From: Salinispira pacifica
GTDB lineage: Bacteria > Spirochaetota > Spirochaetia > DSM-27196 > Salinispiraceae
Direction of reading: 5' to 3'
Length of the DNA: 64,000 nucleotides
Assembly: GCF_000507245.1 (NCBI RefSeq)
Contig: NC_023035.1
Location: 1,961,501-2,025,500, forward strand
How positions within the stretch are numbered: the first letter of the stretch is position 1; each line of letters begins with the position of its first letter. Shown here in pieces: positions 36,720-46,724 of this stretch. Both the position numbers and the translations under genes were made by a program. Under the pieces are notes generated by a model. That model saw only the letters and a list, made by a program, of their open reading frames with translations. It was not told where the DNA came from and ran no database searches.

Positions 36720-39700
36720 TCAATAATCAAGGATCACTTCATCGGAATTGATGGTGAGATCCAGTTCATTCTTCAACTCGGATATGGGCAGCCACTGCAG
36801 AAAGAAACTCAGAGTATTGTCAATCTCTATTTTCTTTAACCCGTCATCTCCGGTAACCTGTCGGGGCACCCATTCATACTCCAGCCTCAACATCCAGTCT
36901 CCCAGATCATGCAGCAGCTCCGCCGAATAGGAGTCCAGATTGAAAAATGCCGCTTCCCGCCGGGAATTATCGAATACGTTCACACTCCACAAAAGATCCC
37001 GGAACAGGGAACGCCGCTCCAGCCCCAGACGGGAACTGTAGCCTTCGAAATAGCGGTAAACCCGGGAATTACTGCTTTTACTGCTGATCCTGAGCAGCAT
37101 GAATTCCGGCAGATAATATGAAATACTTAATTGGAAATCTGCTCTTGACTGGGTGAACTTCACAAAGTCATGATTCCAGGCCAGCCGGCTGTCAAGGCGG
37201 AATTCGGCGCCTTCGGGACCCTTTGCTTCCAATGGAACAGAGATATTCTGATTAAGACGGGAAGGGGTAAACAAAAACTCTCCGCTTTCAATCCATGCAG
37301 TCCGGTTTTGATTAAGTTCGAGTTGCTCCCGGTATTCCAACAGAAACTCTGCATCGTAAAAATCAAAAACATCGGAGAATTCCAGCGCCGTTTTCTCCAG
37401 CCGCCCTTCCGTCCCGTTGACTTCAATTTCCACAGAAGGTGTGATCCAATCTATGCTGCTCAGGGACATACTGCCCGTGAGATTATCGTACTCCCAGACA
37501 TCTTCTTTCCATGCCGCCCCCCAGCCGAGGCCGAGATTAAATCCCTGAGCCTGCAGACCATATCTCAAGGACAGATCCTGGTCAAGCGGAGGCAGCTGGT
37601 AGCTTACGCTGAGCTGATGATCTTCTGCGGCAATAAGTTCAGGGACGCTCAGGTTCAGATCGATTTTATGTCCTGAAATATTCTCTCTGTCCCAGCTGAA
37701 TGCTGTGTCCTCAAAGGAACCGTCGGGGAAAACATCCCTGGACCAGAGTTTCAGAGATAGGTTGTGGCTTATTCCCAGACTGACCGGTGTATACAGGAGA
37801 GCCAGGGGTTTGATGCCGCTGGTCTGGCTAAAGGTCAAATTCTGACGGCTTTGATCCAGAGCACTTTCCTGAAGACTTTGCTGCAGCTCTTCCTGATAGT
37901 TTCCGGAAAATCCGTAGTTTCTCCTGTATACGTTGCTGTAACGGATGACACTCTGGAGTGATCCCAGGGACTGAACAAGACCCATCGATTGAGTCAGCGA
38001 GGCATTCAGCGAGTTCTGGAAATTGTAGTATGAGCGGTTTGAGTTATCGCCGTTATCCTCTGTCTCATTTTCCGAATCATCCTCTTCTTCCATGAGCAGC
38101 GCCAGGAAGTGATTGTTTGAAAGGGAATAACTGAGCCGATATTCTCCCGCCGGATTATTGGAAAAGCCGGGGACCGCTTCTCCATCGATCCTGGGAACAA
38201 GGAATTCATCTGAAATGGAACCGGCCATGCCCTCCGATTCCGATGGGATGACGGATCCGGGAAGTGATGCCACAGCTTCGGTTTTCTCGTCACCTTCTCC
38301 AGGCGGGTCCTGGGGAAATGCCCCCGGAGGGAGCAGTTCAGGAAACCGGCCCTCCGGGCTTTCTTCCCGGGAGGATTCATCGTCTGGTATCTCCTCACTG
38401 CCGTTTACCCTTGGGCTCCGGGCGGTGTCTGCGCCGGGCAGCTGCAGCAGAGTTCCGCTGAGGGCCAGAGCCCCCGAGGGGAACTGCACCCTGGAAGGGA
38501 CAAATTGCTCGAGAACAGGGCTGTTCAGGGCATCCTGCCGGGCCATGGATGCTTCGGTCCGTTCTCCGGGCTGTTCTCCGGGCAGCTCTTCGGTGGAGAA
38601 CTCCACATTGGTGCTGATATTGCTCAGACGGAGGGAGCTGATCAGGGGCTGGATACCCACGGGCATGGAGGGAGTCAGGCTGAACCGGAGATTCCAGTCC
38701 ATGGATGAGCGGGTGAACCCCGATTCGGTTTCGGAACTGCCGCCGAAGAGAATATTCTCCCAGGGCATCCGTTCGCTCCGGGTCTGGAATTCATCACTGA
38801 TATAGGGGTCCGAATAGATGGGAAGCCCCAGACTGACTCTGCCCCAGCTGCTTTGAAGCTCTCCGCTGAGATCCAGAATATAGCGGAACGGCAGGGTAAT
38901 ATCCATAAACCGGGAAACATGCCAGCTGGATACGGGGATTTCACTTTCCGGATAAAAAGCCGTTATGCTGCCGTCCTCACGGCGGTAGAGTTCCCGGGTG
39001 AGAGCCAGTACCGTCAGAGCATCAAATTCGATCCCTGACTCGGAGTTCCTTTGGACGGCCATGCCCAGGGTAACCCCCCGGATACTGTACACATCTGCGA
39101 ACAGCTTCATCATGTCCAGATTATCATGAGCCCAGGTGTCGGGGACGGGACTGTCATCGGGCTGAAGGAAAAGCCCCATTCTCGACTGGCCTGAGGATTC
39201 CATTTCGTTTGCCATTTGAAGGAAGGAAAACGGACTGTCTCCTGCTTCACGCTTTCCTACAATATAGGTGGTAGTGTTAATGCCGTAACCCCGTATGCCT
39301 TCGTACCGCACAACCGGATGGAAAAGCACGTCATTTCCCGGTAAATACATAAACGGCAGAGCCAGAACGGGGATGTTCCCAACCAGAAGGCGTGCACCTT
39401 CTATTCCCCATTCGCCCGGCGATAGAATCCAAAGCTTTTTAAACCTGAGACGGTAGTATGGAGAAGGAGAAGCAGATGAGGTAATCACCCCCCGGTCGAG
39501 AATAATTACATTGTCCTGATTCCGGGTTATAAACTCTCCGCTGTAGCGGTAGGTGAGCTGACTGTCACGGCCTAGCTGACGGGCAATTTCCGCCGCTTCG
39601 CTGTCACTTTCGCTGCTGGTTTCACCACCCCCGTCCATGAAAAGGGTCTCATTATCGTCCAGGATGAAAAGCAGATCCTCGCCCTGAAATTTATCCTCCC

Positions 39701-40157
39701 GGTTGGGACCCACCATGAGATAGTCCACGTTTCCCCTGGCAGACAGCTGTCCCAGATCATCGTTGAAAATGATTCTGTCAGCAGAGATTCTGTGCACCAC
39801 GCTGTATGCATCATCCTCAACCCTTATGATCACGTTACCCAGAAGCTCAAGCTCATTGCCTCCGTTGCGTTTCACATACGATCCGGTATCCGCCTGCTCC
39901 ACACTGGAGGATGACGCGGCGGATTCGGGAATAACCGTTCTCTGTACTTCTTCCCGGGCTAACAGGGATTCAAGGCGGGCTTCAAGCACCACCCGGTTTC
40001 CCGAAAAAGGAAGACCGTTCTCTATGGCGATTTCAACCAGCTGTTCATAGCTGTAGGAAGAAAAATCGGTGACAGAAGAGCTGCTTTGTGTCCACAGCGC
40101 AGGTGCTGCAGCGAGCATGAGGAGCACAGAAATGATGGTACGGCGGAAGTTCGTCAT
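36720..40157 (-). CDS. lptD: LptD/OstA-like outer-membrane protein
   Basis: 1145 residues. Signal peptide (ISVLLMLAAAPALWTQ), then a short SAP-like segment (YSYEQLVEIAIENGLPFSG), then an OstA-type domain at about 100-200 (LELLGNVIIRVEDDAY, GQLSARGNVDYL). The rest is a long beta-barrel ending in LDY, with conserved LptD traits such as LPFMYLPGNDVLFHPVVRYEGIRGYG. A Ser/Glu/Pro-rich low-complexity insert spans about 530-680. In Gram-negative bacteria LptD inserts LPS into the outer membrane; most spirochaetes are thought to lack classical LPS, so the substrate here is open. It follows uvrA by 28 bases. Confidence 0.85.
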   Translation of the reverse strand: MTNFRRTIISVLLMLAAAPALWTQSSSSVTDFSSYSYEQLVEIAIENGLPFSGNRVVLEARLESLLAREEVQRTVIPESAASSSSVEQADTGSYVKRNGGNELELLGNVIIRVEDDAYSVVHRISADRIIFNDDLGQLSARGNVDYLMVGPNREDKFQGEDLLFILDDNETLFMDGGGETSSESDSEAAEIARQLGRDSQLTYRYSGEFITRNQDNVIILDRGVITSSASPSPYYRLRFKKLWILSPGEWGIEGARLLVGNIPVLALPFMYLPGNDVLFHPVVRYEGIRGYGINTTTYIVGKREAGDSPFSFLQMANEMESSGQSRMGLFLQPDDSPVPDTWAHDNLDMMKLFADVYSIRGVTLGMAVQRNSESGIEFDALTVLALTRELYRREDGSITAFYPESEIPVSSWHVSRFMDITLPFRYILDLSGELQSSWGRVSLGLPIYSDPYISDEFQTRSERMPWENILFGGSSETESGFTRSSMDWNLRFSLTPSMPVGIQPLISSLRLSNISTNVEFSTEELPGEQPGERTEASMARQDALNSPVLEQFVPSRVQFPSGALALSGTLLQLPGADTARSPRVNGSEEIPDDESSREESPEGRFPELLPPGAFPQDPPGEGDEKTEAVASLPGSVIPSESEGMAGSISDEFLVPRIDGEAVPGFSNNPAGEYRLSYSLSNNHFLALLMEEEDDSENETEDNGDNSNRSYYNFQNSLNASLTQSMGLVQSLGSLQSVIRYSNVYRRNYGFSGNYQEELQQSLQESALDQSRQNLTFSQTSGIKPLALLYTPVSLGISHNLSLKLWSRDVFPDGSFEDTAFSWDRENISGHKIDLNLSVPELIAAEDHQLSVSYQLPPLDQDLSLRYGLQAQGFNLGLGWGAAWKEDVWEYDNLTGSMSLSSIDWITPSVEIEVNGTEGRLEKTALEFSDVFDFYDAEFLLEYREQLELNQNRTAWIESGEFLFTPSRLNQNISVPLEAKGPEGAEFRLDSRLAWNHDFVKFTQSRADFQLSISYYLPEFMLLRISSKSSNSRVYRYFEGYSSRLGLERRSLFRDLLWSVNVFDNSRREAAFFNLDSYSAELLHDLGDWMLRLEYEWVPRQVTGDDGLKKIEIDNTLSFFLQWLPISELKNELDLTINSDEVILDY

Positions 40158-40185
40158 GGGCTTCTGGAAACGATAGGCCGTTTCC

Positions 40186-43053
40186 TCATTCCTCCGGACT
40201 GTTTACAGCTGCATTCAGGGCTGCTGCAGGATGGTTCCGGTAATGATCCTCCAGGAATCTTCCGGTGTGAGACTCTTCAACGGTCATGATATGCTCGGGC
40301 GTGCCCATTGCAACCACATTGCCCCCCTTGTCTCCCCCTTCGGGGCCCAGATCCACAATCCAGTCAGCCTGGGATATAACATCAAGATTGTGTTCAATCA
40401 GGATAACCGTATTTCCCTTATCCACCAAGCGTTGGATCACATTCATTAACAGCTGAACGTCCGCAAAATGAAGCCCGGTTGTGGGTTCATCCAGAATATA
40501 GAGGGTTTTGCCCGTACTTCGCTTCGACAGTTCCAGGGAAAGTTTCACCCGCTGGGCTTCACCTCCGGACAGGGTCAGAGCCGACTGACCAAGCTTCAGA
40601 TATCCCAGCCCCACCGAAAGGAGGGTATCCAGCTTGCGGTGTACCGCGGGAATGCTGCTGAAAAAATCGGCTGCTTCCTCGATGGTCATCTCAAGAACAT
40701 CGTGGATGGATTTGCCTTTGTACTGGATTTCAAGGGTTTCCCGGTTAAACCGTTTCCCCTTGCATACATCGCAGGTCACATACACATCCGGGAGAAAATG
40801 CATCTCAATTTTGTTGGTTCCCGCGCCTTCGCAGTTTTCGCAGCGCCCGCCTTTTACGTTGAAACTGAAGCGGCCGGGTTTATATCCCCGGGCTCTGGAT
40901 TCGGGCAGCCGGGCAAACAGGTCACGGATGGGCGTGAACAAACCCACATAGGTTGCAGGATTGGAACGGGGGGTGCGCCCTATGGGGCTCTGGTCGATGT
41001 TGATGATTTTATCCAGGTTCCCCAGGCCCTTGACCTCATCAGCCTCCCCTTCATTGTGATGGCTTCTATTCAGGCTGTTTGCAATCCGGGGATACAGAAT
41101 ATCGGACATCAGCGTACTCTTCCCCGAGCCCGAAACACCGGTAATTACCGTAAATGCCCCCTGGGGAAAGCGTACATCAATATTCTGAAGATTGTGCTCG
41201 CTGGCACCCAGAATTTCTATCCACTCTTCCTTTCCGGGCCGCCGCTCCTCCCTGGGGGTGAGAAAAATATCCCCCCGCAGGTACTGGCCGGTAAGACTTC
41301 CGGATGAATCCAGTATGGTCTGCAGGGGACCGGCAGCCACCACGTGCCCGCCGTGAACTCCCGCTCCGGGACCAAGGTCCACAATGTAGTCGGCGGTTCT
41401 CAGAGTCTGCTCGTCATGTTCCACCACTATCAGCGTATTTCCCAGATCCCGCAGATGTTCCAGTGTGTGGATGAGCCGTTCGTTATCCCGCTGATGCAGT
41501 CCGATACTCGGTTCGTCAAGCACATAGAGCACACCCACCAGCTGGCTGCCGATCTGGGTCGCAAGGCGGATCCGTTGAGCCTCTCCGCCGCTGAGGGTGC
41601 CGGCAGTACGGTTCAGGGAAAGGTACTCAAGGCCTACACTCTCCATGAAGCTCAGGCGGTCCAGTATTTCCTTGAGAATTTGTGAGGCAATCGCCTTCTG
41701 GGACCCGTGAAGTTCAAGCTGCCGGAAGAACACCAGGGCGTCCCGTACGGACATCTCGCTGATTTCATATATGCCCTGCCCCTGGATGCGCACCGCCAGT
41801 GCTTCGGGCCTGAGACGTTTCCCGCCGCACTGGACACAGCGGCTCATGGTCATGAAGCCTTCCAGCCATTCCCGGATTCCTGCGGAACTGCTTTCCCGGT
41901 ACCGGCGTTCCAGATCTCGCACAATCCCTTCAAAACGACCCCGGTATTCAAAATGCCCCGTCTGATTTTTATTCACATAATGGAACTCAATTTCATCTTT
42001 GGTTCCGTGGAGGATGGCATCCATCACCGATGAGGGGATCCGGCTGATGGGTTCATCCAGTCTGAAACCGAAATGATCCGCCAATGCCTGGAATTTACTT
42101 CGCGCCCAGTTTGAATCGGGGTTATAGGGAGCAAAACCCCGTTCATCAAATGAAAGCGAAGGGTCGGGGATAATTTTATCGAAATCAAATTCCTTGGTGG
42201 TTCCCAGGCCGGAGCAGCCCGGACAGGCGCCAAACGGATTGTTGAAGGAAAACAGCCTGGGTTCCAGTTCCGGAAAAGATACGGTGCTGTTGGGATAAAA
42301 CAGATGCTCGCTGAATGAGAGTTCATATTCCCGTTCCCCGTCATTCACATAGAGCTTCATCAGGCCGGAAGCCAGTTCGAGGGCCTGTTCAATGGCCTCG
42401 GCAATCCTGGCACGGTTATCAACCCGGTTAATCAATCGGTCGATAACCACATCTATGTCGTGTTTCTTTTTTTTGTCCAGAGAGATGTCGTCTTCAAGCT
42501 GGAGCACTTCACCATCGATTCGGGCCCGGACAAACCCTGCGCGTTTTGCATCTTCCAGAACCTTTTTATGCTCACCCTTTCTGCCGCGGATAACCGGAGC
42601 AAGAACCATGAGCTTTGATTCCTCGGGCTGTTCCAGTACCTTCTCAATGATCTGATCCACACTCTGCTTTTCGATAACTTCACCGCTTACCGGATCATGG
42701 GGGATGCCGATCCGTGCAAAAAGCAGGCGCAGATAATCATAAATCTCAGTGATGGTCCCTACGGTTGACCGGGGATTTCTATTGGTGGTTTTCTGTTCGA
42801 TGGAGATCGCAGGGCTTAAGCCTTCAATATAATCAACGTCAGGCTTATCCATTCTCCCCAGAAACTGCCGTGCATACGCCGACAGGGATTCAACGTATCT
42901 GCGCTGCCCCTCGGCAAATACGGTATCAAATGCGAGACTGCTCTTTCCGCTCCCGCTGAGTCCGGAGATTACAATGAGGCGATCCCGGGGAAGTTCAAGA
43001 TCGATATTTTTCAGATTATGAACCCTGGCGCCTTTGATGATTATATTGCTCAT
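40186..43053 (-). CDS. uvrA: Excinuclease ABC subunit A
   Basis: ATPase that loads UvrB on damaged DNA. 955 residues from the ATG at 43053; a TTG 9 bases earlier is an alternative. Two ABC modules with Walker A GLSGSGKSSLAFDT and GVSGSGKSTLMSDI, LSGGEAQRIRLA and LSGGEAQRVKLS signatures, and zinc fingers CPGC..., CVQCGGKR and CENCEGAG...CDVCKGKR. No Shine-Dalgarno is obvious. lptD follows, so the two may share a transcript without a functional link. Confidence 0.98.
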   Translation of the reverse strand: MSNIIIKGARVHNLKNIDLELPRDRLIVISGLSGSGKSSLAFDTVFAEGQRRYVESLSAYARQFLGRMDKPDVDYIEGLSPAISIEQKTTNRNPRSTVGTITEIYDYLRLLFARIGIPHDPVSGEVIEKQSVDQIIEKVLEQPEESKLMVLAPVIRGRKGEHKKVLEDAKRAGFVRARIDGEVLQLEDDISLDKKKKHDIDVVIDRLINRVDNRARIAEAIEQALELASGLMKLYVNDGEREYELSFSEHLFYPNSTVSFPELEPRLFSFNNPFGACPGCSGLGTTKEFDFDKIIPDPSLSFDERGFAPYNPDSNWARSKFQALADHFGFRLDEPISRIPSSVMDAILHGTKDEIEFHYVNKNQTGHFEYRGRFEGIVRDLERRYRESSSAGIREWLEGFMTMSRCVQCGGKRLRPEALAVRIQGQGIYEISEMSVRDALVFFRQLELHGSQKAIASQILKEILDRLSFMESVGLEYLSLNRTAGTLSGGEAQRIRLATQIGSQLVGVLYVLDEPSIGLHQRDNERLIHTLEHLRDLGNTLIVVEHDEQTLRTADYIVDLGPGAGVHGGHVVAAGPLQTILDSSGSLTGQYLRGDIFLTPREERRPGKEEWIEILGASEHNLQNIDVRFPQGAFTVITGVSGSGKSTLMSDILYPRIANSLNRSHHNEGEADEVKGLGNLDKIINIDQSPIGRTPRSNPATYVGLFTPIRDLFARLPESRARGYKPGRFSFNVKGGRCENCEGAGTNKIEMHFLPDVYVTCDVCKGKRFNRETLEIQYKGKSIHDVLEMTIEEAADFFSSIPAVHRKLDTLLSVGLGYLKLGQSALTLSGGEAQRVKLSLELSKRSTGKTLYILDEPTTGLHFADVQLLMNVIQRLVDKGNTVILIEHNLDVISQADWIVDLGPEGGDKGGNVVAMGTPEHIMTVEESHTGRFLEDHYRNHPAAALNAAVNSPEE

Positions 43054-43108
43054 ATCAAGCAAATTACATGAGATGTAGTGATAGAATCAAGTAAAATAGA
43101 AAAACCGC

Positions 43109-44122
43109 CTAATTACGGTTGTTCACCTCGTTCTGATACTGCCTGCTGCCGTACAGAATATTCTCCAGAGCAGGGTTTTCCAGCTGTCTTGAGGCCCTGG
43201 CCTTATATACGGTATCGAAGGGGAGCTGCTGAACGGTGTTCCAGATACCCCGGTACACTCCGCTGCGGCCTGTATTGCTGCCGTAGGATGCGGAACCCAG
43301 ATAATACAGCGCCTGATCGAAACCCGACTCCTGCAGATATTCAAGATATGACGGTCGGCGTGCAATCCGCTGAAAGAACTCCCGGGAACCTTCGAAGGCA
43401 TACACAGGATCGTTCTCCCGTATTTGACTTATCAGCCGGGTATACATTTTCAGCACCGCAAAAATCAGATGCTCCTGTGCTTCCATGTATCTTCCGGAAT
43501 GCACATAAAAAACCCCAAGTTCAACATGGGCTTTCAGGCTGAATGAATCCTCCAGCCGGTAGAGGGTCACCACACGATCCAGGCTGCTGTTATACCCCCG
43601 GTGAGTACCTTCATTCAGGGTATCGATAATGCCTTTTTTCAAATTTTCGCTGAATTCATCCGAGCCGGTGAACGCCGGATCCTGGGCAACAATGTCCCGA
43701 AGAATTCGTTCATAATCCAGAATATATTCATTTCCATTACGGTAAATGTCCGACAGTTCATACAGTATGGAAAACTCCAGGTCCTTGCTGCTGAGTCTTG
43801 CCCGGTTGTTTAAAGCCCGTTCAAGATTGAAGGTGGCCTGCTGGACATCATTGCTTGCAAAATAGGTAAGAGCAAGCTCGGTGAGGGTTTCCGGGTTATT
43901 GGGATCCTTTTCCAGAGAACGGTTCAACAGGAGAAACGCATCGCTGATCCTGCGGTCCTCTCTGGCGGAGCGGCCCCAGTTACGGAGAAGCCAGGCAGGG
44001 TATTCTTTGCTGATTGTGGTGAGATCATCGGGAACCTGGGTTGTGACCTCGGGCATTCCCTGCTGGGCACATAACACAGCGGTCTGCACAAGCAGAAGGC
44101 ACACAACGGCTAGAGTTTTCAT
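43109..44122 (-). CDS. Secreted TPR-like protein
   Basis: 337 residues. Signal peptide (LAVVCLLLVQTAVLCAQ). TPR-like repeats follow (ISDAFLLLNRSLEKDPNNPETLTELALTYF, AQEHLIFAVLKMYTRL). No enzyme motif. A weak hairpin with five T (AACCG/CGGTT) covers its stop codon. It lies just after the V-ATPase terminator and before uvrA. Confidence 0.8.
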   Translation of the reverse strand: MKTLAVVCLLLVQTAVLCAQQGMPEVTTQVPDDLTTISKEYPAWLLRNWGRSAREDRRISDAFLLLNRSLEKDPNNPETLTELALTYFASNDVQQATFNLERALNNRARLSSKDLEFSILYELSDIYRNGNEYILDYERILRDIVAQDPAFTGSDEFSENLKKGIIDTLNEGTHRGYNSSLDRVVTLYRLEDSFSLKAHVELGVFYVHSGRYMEAQEHLIFAVLKMYTRLISQIRENDPVYAFEGSREFFQRIARRPSYLEYLQESGFDQALYYLGSASYGSNTGRSGVYRGIWNTVQQLPFDTVYKARASRQLENPALENILYGSRQYQNEVNNRN

Positions 44123-44169
44123 AGTATTATCATCGTAACGGGGAATGCTGCACTCAAGCTTTTTTCATG

Positions 44170-44206
44170 AAAAACCGGCAGCCGACCCAAAGGTCTGACC
44201 ACCGGT
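44170..44206 (-). terminator. V-ATPase operon terminator
   Basis: On the minus strand ACCGG...CCGGT closes an inner GACC/GGTC stem with a TTT-rich loop, and TTTTTC follows. It lies about 75 bases after the proteolipid stop. Confidence 0.75.
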
Positions 44207-44279
44207 ATACTCTGAACGATCCGGAATCCGGGAATGCCGTGATCGCATATGCAGGGCATGTTGATGTTTGCGGGTATAC

Positions 44280-44714
44280 TTAGAGAAGTCCAAGCATGAA
44301 AACCATGACGAAGAGAGCCACAGTCTCAACGAGCCCCAGAACCAGAATGTAGTTACCGAAACCCTTGCCTGTTTCACCCAGCGCATCTGATGCCACGGCA
44401 CCTGCCCTGCCCTGAAACCATGCAGAAAAACCCATGGCCATACCGCCGAGAACCCCGATGGTAAGCAGAAGCCAGGGGTCGGCACTGCCGGCTTCCGCCG
44501 CTGCCCGGAGACGACCCATGAGAATGAAACCATAAATGGTCTGAGTCAGGGGCGCACCCACAAATGCAACAAGCATGAAAGGAGCCGGTCTGTTCTGAAC
44601 ATAACATTTTTTCCAGGCACCTACCGCTGACATACCTGCACTACCAGCACCGAATGCTGAACCGATTGCCGCAATCGCGAGGGCTGCGCCCACACCAATA
44701 AAACCAAAATTCAT
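44280..44714 (-). CDS. atpK: V-type ATPase subunit K (proteolipid)
   Basis: Forms the rotating ion-binding ring. 144 residues with four membrane segments, a duplicated hairpin. Residues equal to the sodium ligands of the Enterococcus hirae ring can be aligned by eye: Thr-Gln and Tyr in PLTQTIYGF, Gln in WFQGRAGA, and the ion-carrying Glu in GLVETVALF. This favours sodium rather than proton transport. It is the last gene of the operon, 162 bases after subunit I, with its own promoter-like sequence and a strong AAGGAG. Confidence 0.95.
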   Translation of the reverse strand: MNFGFIGVGAALAIAAIGSAFGAGSAGMSAVGAWKKCYVQNRPAPFMLVAFVGAPLTQTIYGFILMGRLRAAAEAGSADPWLLLTIGVLGGMAMGFSAWFQGRAGAVASDALGETGKGFGNYILVLGLVETVALFVMVFMLGLL

Positions 44715-44801
44715 GTCTTACTCCTTAATCCTGTAGAGTCAGGCAATTATAAAAAGCGTTCCTTTTTTTATTGCCGAAACTGTTAGCAATCATCATTAAC
44801 T

Positions 44802-44830
44802 ATTATACAAATAATTAATTTTTCAATAAA
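44802..44830 (-). promoter_or_regulatory. Internal promoter before the proteolipid gene
   Basis: On the minus strand TTTATT, 17 bases, then a perfect TATAAT, in an AT-rich gap. A further imperfect hairpin GGCAAT...ATTGCC lies in the leader. Confidence 0.55.
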
Positions 44831-44876
44831 TTTCTGCATCACTTCAAAACGCTGCATTTGAATGTGATTCCTGTAT

Positions 44877-46724
44877 CTAGTTTTTAAAGGGTTTGTATTC
44901 AAACCCCGCCCATTCATTGCCTACATGGGATGAGAACTCCAGCATTTTCAGACGAATTCCGTGTACAATCACCGAAAGTGCGCCCATTACCAGATTGAGT
45001 GTATGGCCAAGTGCAAGCACCACAATGCCACCGATGATTCCGCCGATACCGCTTTCCATCATCCCTTCGGCCATATCGTTAAAGCTTCTGGCAATTTCAA
45101 TGGATGCCAACCCCACTGCGAAAAGTCGGATATAGGAGATAATGTCAGCGAAAGCACTCACACCGTCCAGGGCAATATTGATGAAATTCCCCAAACCTCT
45201 GGCAATTCCTTTGAAAAATCCGTCGCCTTCCTGGGCGGAGAAAATGAAGACCGCCCCGATACCGCCTCCGATCAAATACATTGACCAATCAGGAACCGGA
45301 TAGCGTTCAACGCTGATCACAACATTGAGAACCAGGAAGAACAGACCGATGATGGCCGTGAGCCATCCCAGATCCGCAATGGCGTGAATTCTGGGCCGTT
45401 CCTGTATTTTCTTTGAAAACGCCAGCAGATGGGCCAGTAACAGATGCACCAGGGCAATGACGAAACAGATCAGCTGGATCATCTGGGTAACCGCCTGGGA
45501 GTTCTCGACATCAAAACTGTCCAGGGCTGGAATTACCAGCTGATTCAGCACGGGAAGATCGGCAATGGGTCCGTAACCGAACCAGTTTCCCGTGACAGCT
45601 CCCCAGGCAACGGTTGCAAAACTCAATACATTGAACAGAATCAGTCCGTCGGGAACCTTACCGGTTTTCGCCTTGGATGAAATGCTCAGAAACACCGCAG
45701 CTACGGCCAGAATGGCTCCGTATCCCGCATCTCCGATAATCATGGCTACGAAGATGGTGAAGAACAGGAGAAACCAGAATGATATATCCAGTTCCTTGTA
45801 ACCGGGCGTCGTTCCCATAAAGTTGAAGATGGGCTTGATTATTCCCACTGCCCGTGGGTTATCGGTGAGGGTGGGTACATTATCGTCTGATGCGGGATCC
45901 TGGATCACCAGCCCCAGTCCTTCCTTCGAGGCAAATGATTTCAGTTCACCGGTTTGCTTCTCGGGAATAAATCCTTCGATTTCCGTGATCAGCTGAAGCT
46001 CTTCATAGTCCTCCAGACTGGCCTCCACGGCTGCGAATTCCTGCTCAGCTTCAAGCAGTTTCAGTCCCTTTTCCAGCTGTTTGCGTTCGGTCTGAAAAGA
46101 TTGAATGCTGGTTCTCATACGTTCCGCTCCCGCCAGGGCTTCATCCCGACGTTTCATCAGCTTTGAAAGGGAATCCTCCGGAAGGCGAAGGGCTTCATAC
46201 TGAAAGTCCCCCTCTGCTTCTTCCGGGTTATCAAGAAACATTACCCGCTTTATATCCTTTTCCGAGGGAAGCAGAATATAGCGCAGATCTACTGGTATTT
46301 TTCGAAAATGATCCTTGTTTAACTGTGCAGGGAAAAGATAAGTGCTATCTCCCAAATCCTGGTCGAAAAGCAGAGGGTCAAAATCCCCCCAGGGTTCGAT
46401 TCTGTCTATCTCTTTTTGAAGTCGGCCGGCCTCATCTTCAAAGCCTTTCATTTCATCCGCTGTTTCCAGCACCTTTTCTGCAATTTCCTCCACAGAATCC
46501 AGGTCTGCATAGGGATCCGAGGGAACTGAAGCATTTTTATCCTCGGGAATGGTCAGGTATGCCCTTTGCCAGCGCTGATGTTTTTCCCTGAGAGCCTCAA
46601 GATCCTGGCTCTGAGCCGTCCGGGTCTCGATATGGAGGGTTCCCAGTGTCCCGAGAGCCGCCGTAACCTCTTTCTTTCTATGAGAAAGTGCCAGGACGCG
46701 GACTTTTTTCATGGGTACGATCAC
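44877..46724 (-). CDS. atpI: V-type ATPase subunit I
   Basis: Stator subunit that forms the ion channel against the K ring. 615 residues: a soluble N-terminal half with long coiled helices (about 1-300), then seven or eight membrane segments starting at ISFWFLLFFTIFVAMIIGDAGYG. The ATG overlaps the subunit D stop as ATGA. The membrane half includes the conserved SYIRLFAVGLASIEIA with the channel arginine. Confidence 0.96.
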   Translation of the reverse strand: MIVPMKKVRVLALSHRKKEVTAALGTLGTLHIETRTAQSQDLEALREKHQRWQRAYLTIPEDKNASVPSDPYADLDSVEEIAEKVLETADEMKGFEDEAGRLQKEIDRIEPWGDFDPLLFDQDLGDSTYLFPAQLNKDHFRKIPVDLRYILLPSEKDIKRVMFLDNPEEAEGDFQYEALRLPEDSLSKLMKRRDEALAGAERMRTSIQSFQTERKQLEKGLKLLEAEQEFAAVEASLEDYEELQLITEIEGFIPEKQTGELKSFASKEGLGLVIQDPASDDNVPTLTDNPRAVGIIKPIFNFMGTTPGYKELDISFWFLLFFTIFVAMIIGDAGYGAILAVAAVFLSISSKAKTGKVPDGLILFNVLSFATVAWGAVTGNWFGYGPIADLPVLNQLVIPALDSFDVENSQAVTQMIQLICFVIALVHLLLAHLLAFSKKIQERPRIHAIADLGWLTAIIGLFFLVLNVVISVERYPVPDWSMYLIGGGIGAVFIFSAQEGDGFFKGIARGLGNFINIALDGVSAFADIISYIRLFAVGLASIEIARSFNDMAEGMMESGIGGIIGGIVVLALGHTLNLVMGALSVIVHGIRLKMLEFSSHVGNEWAGFEYKPFKN

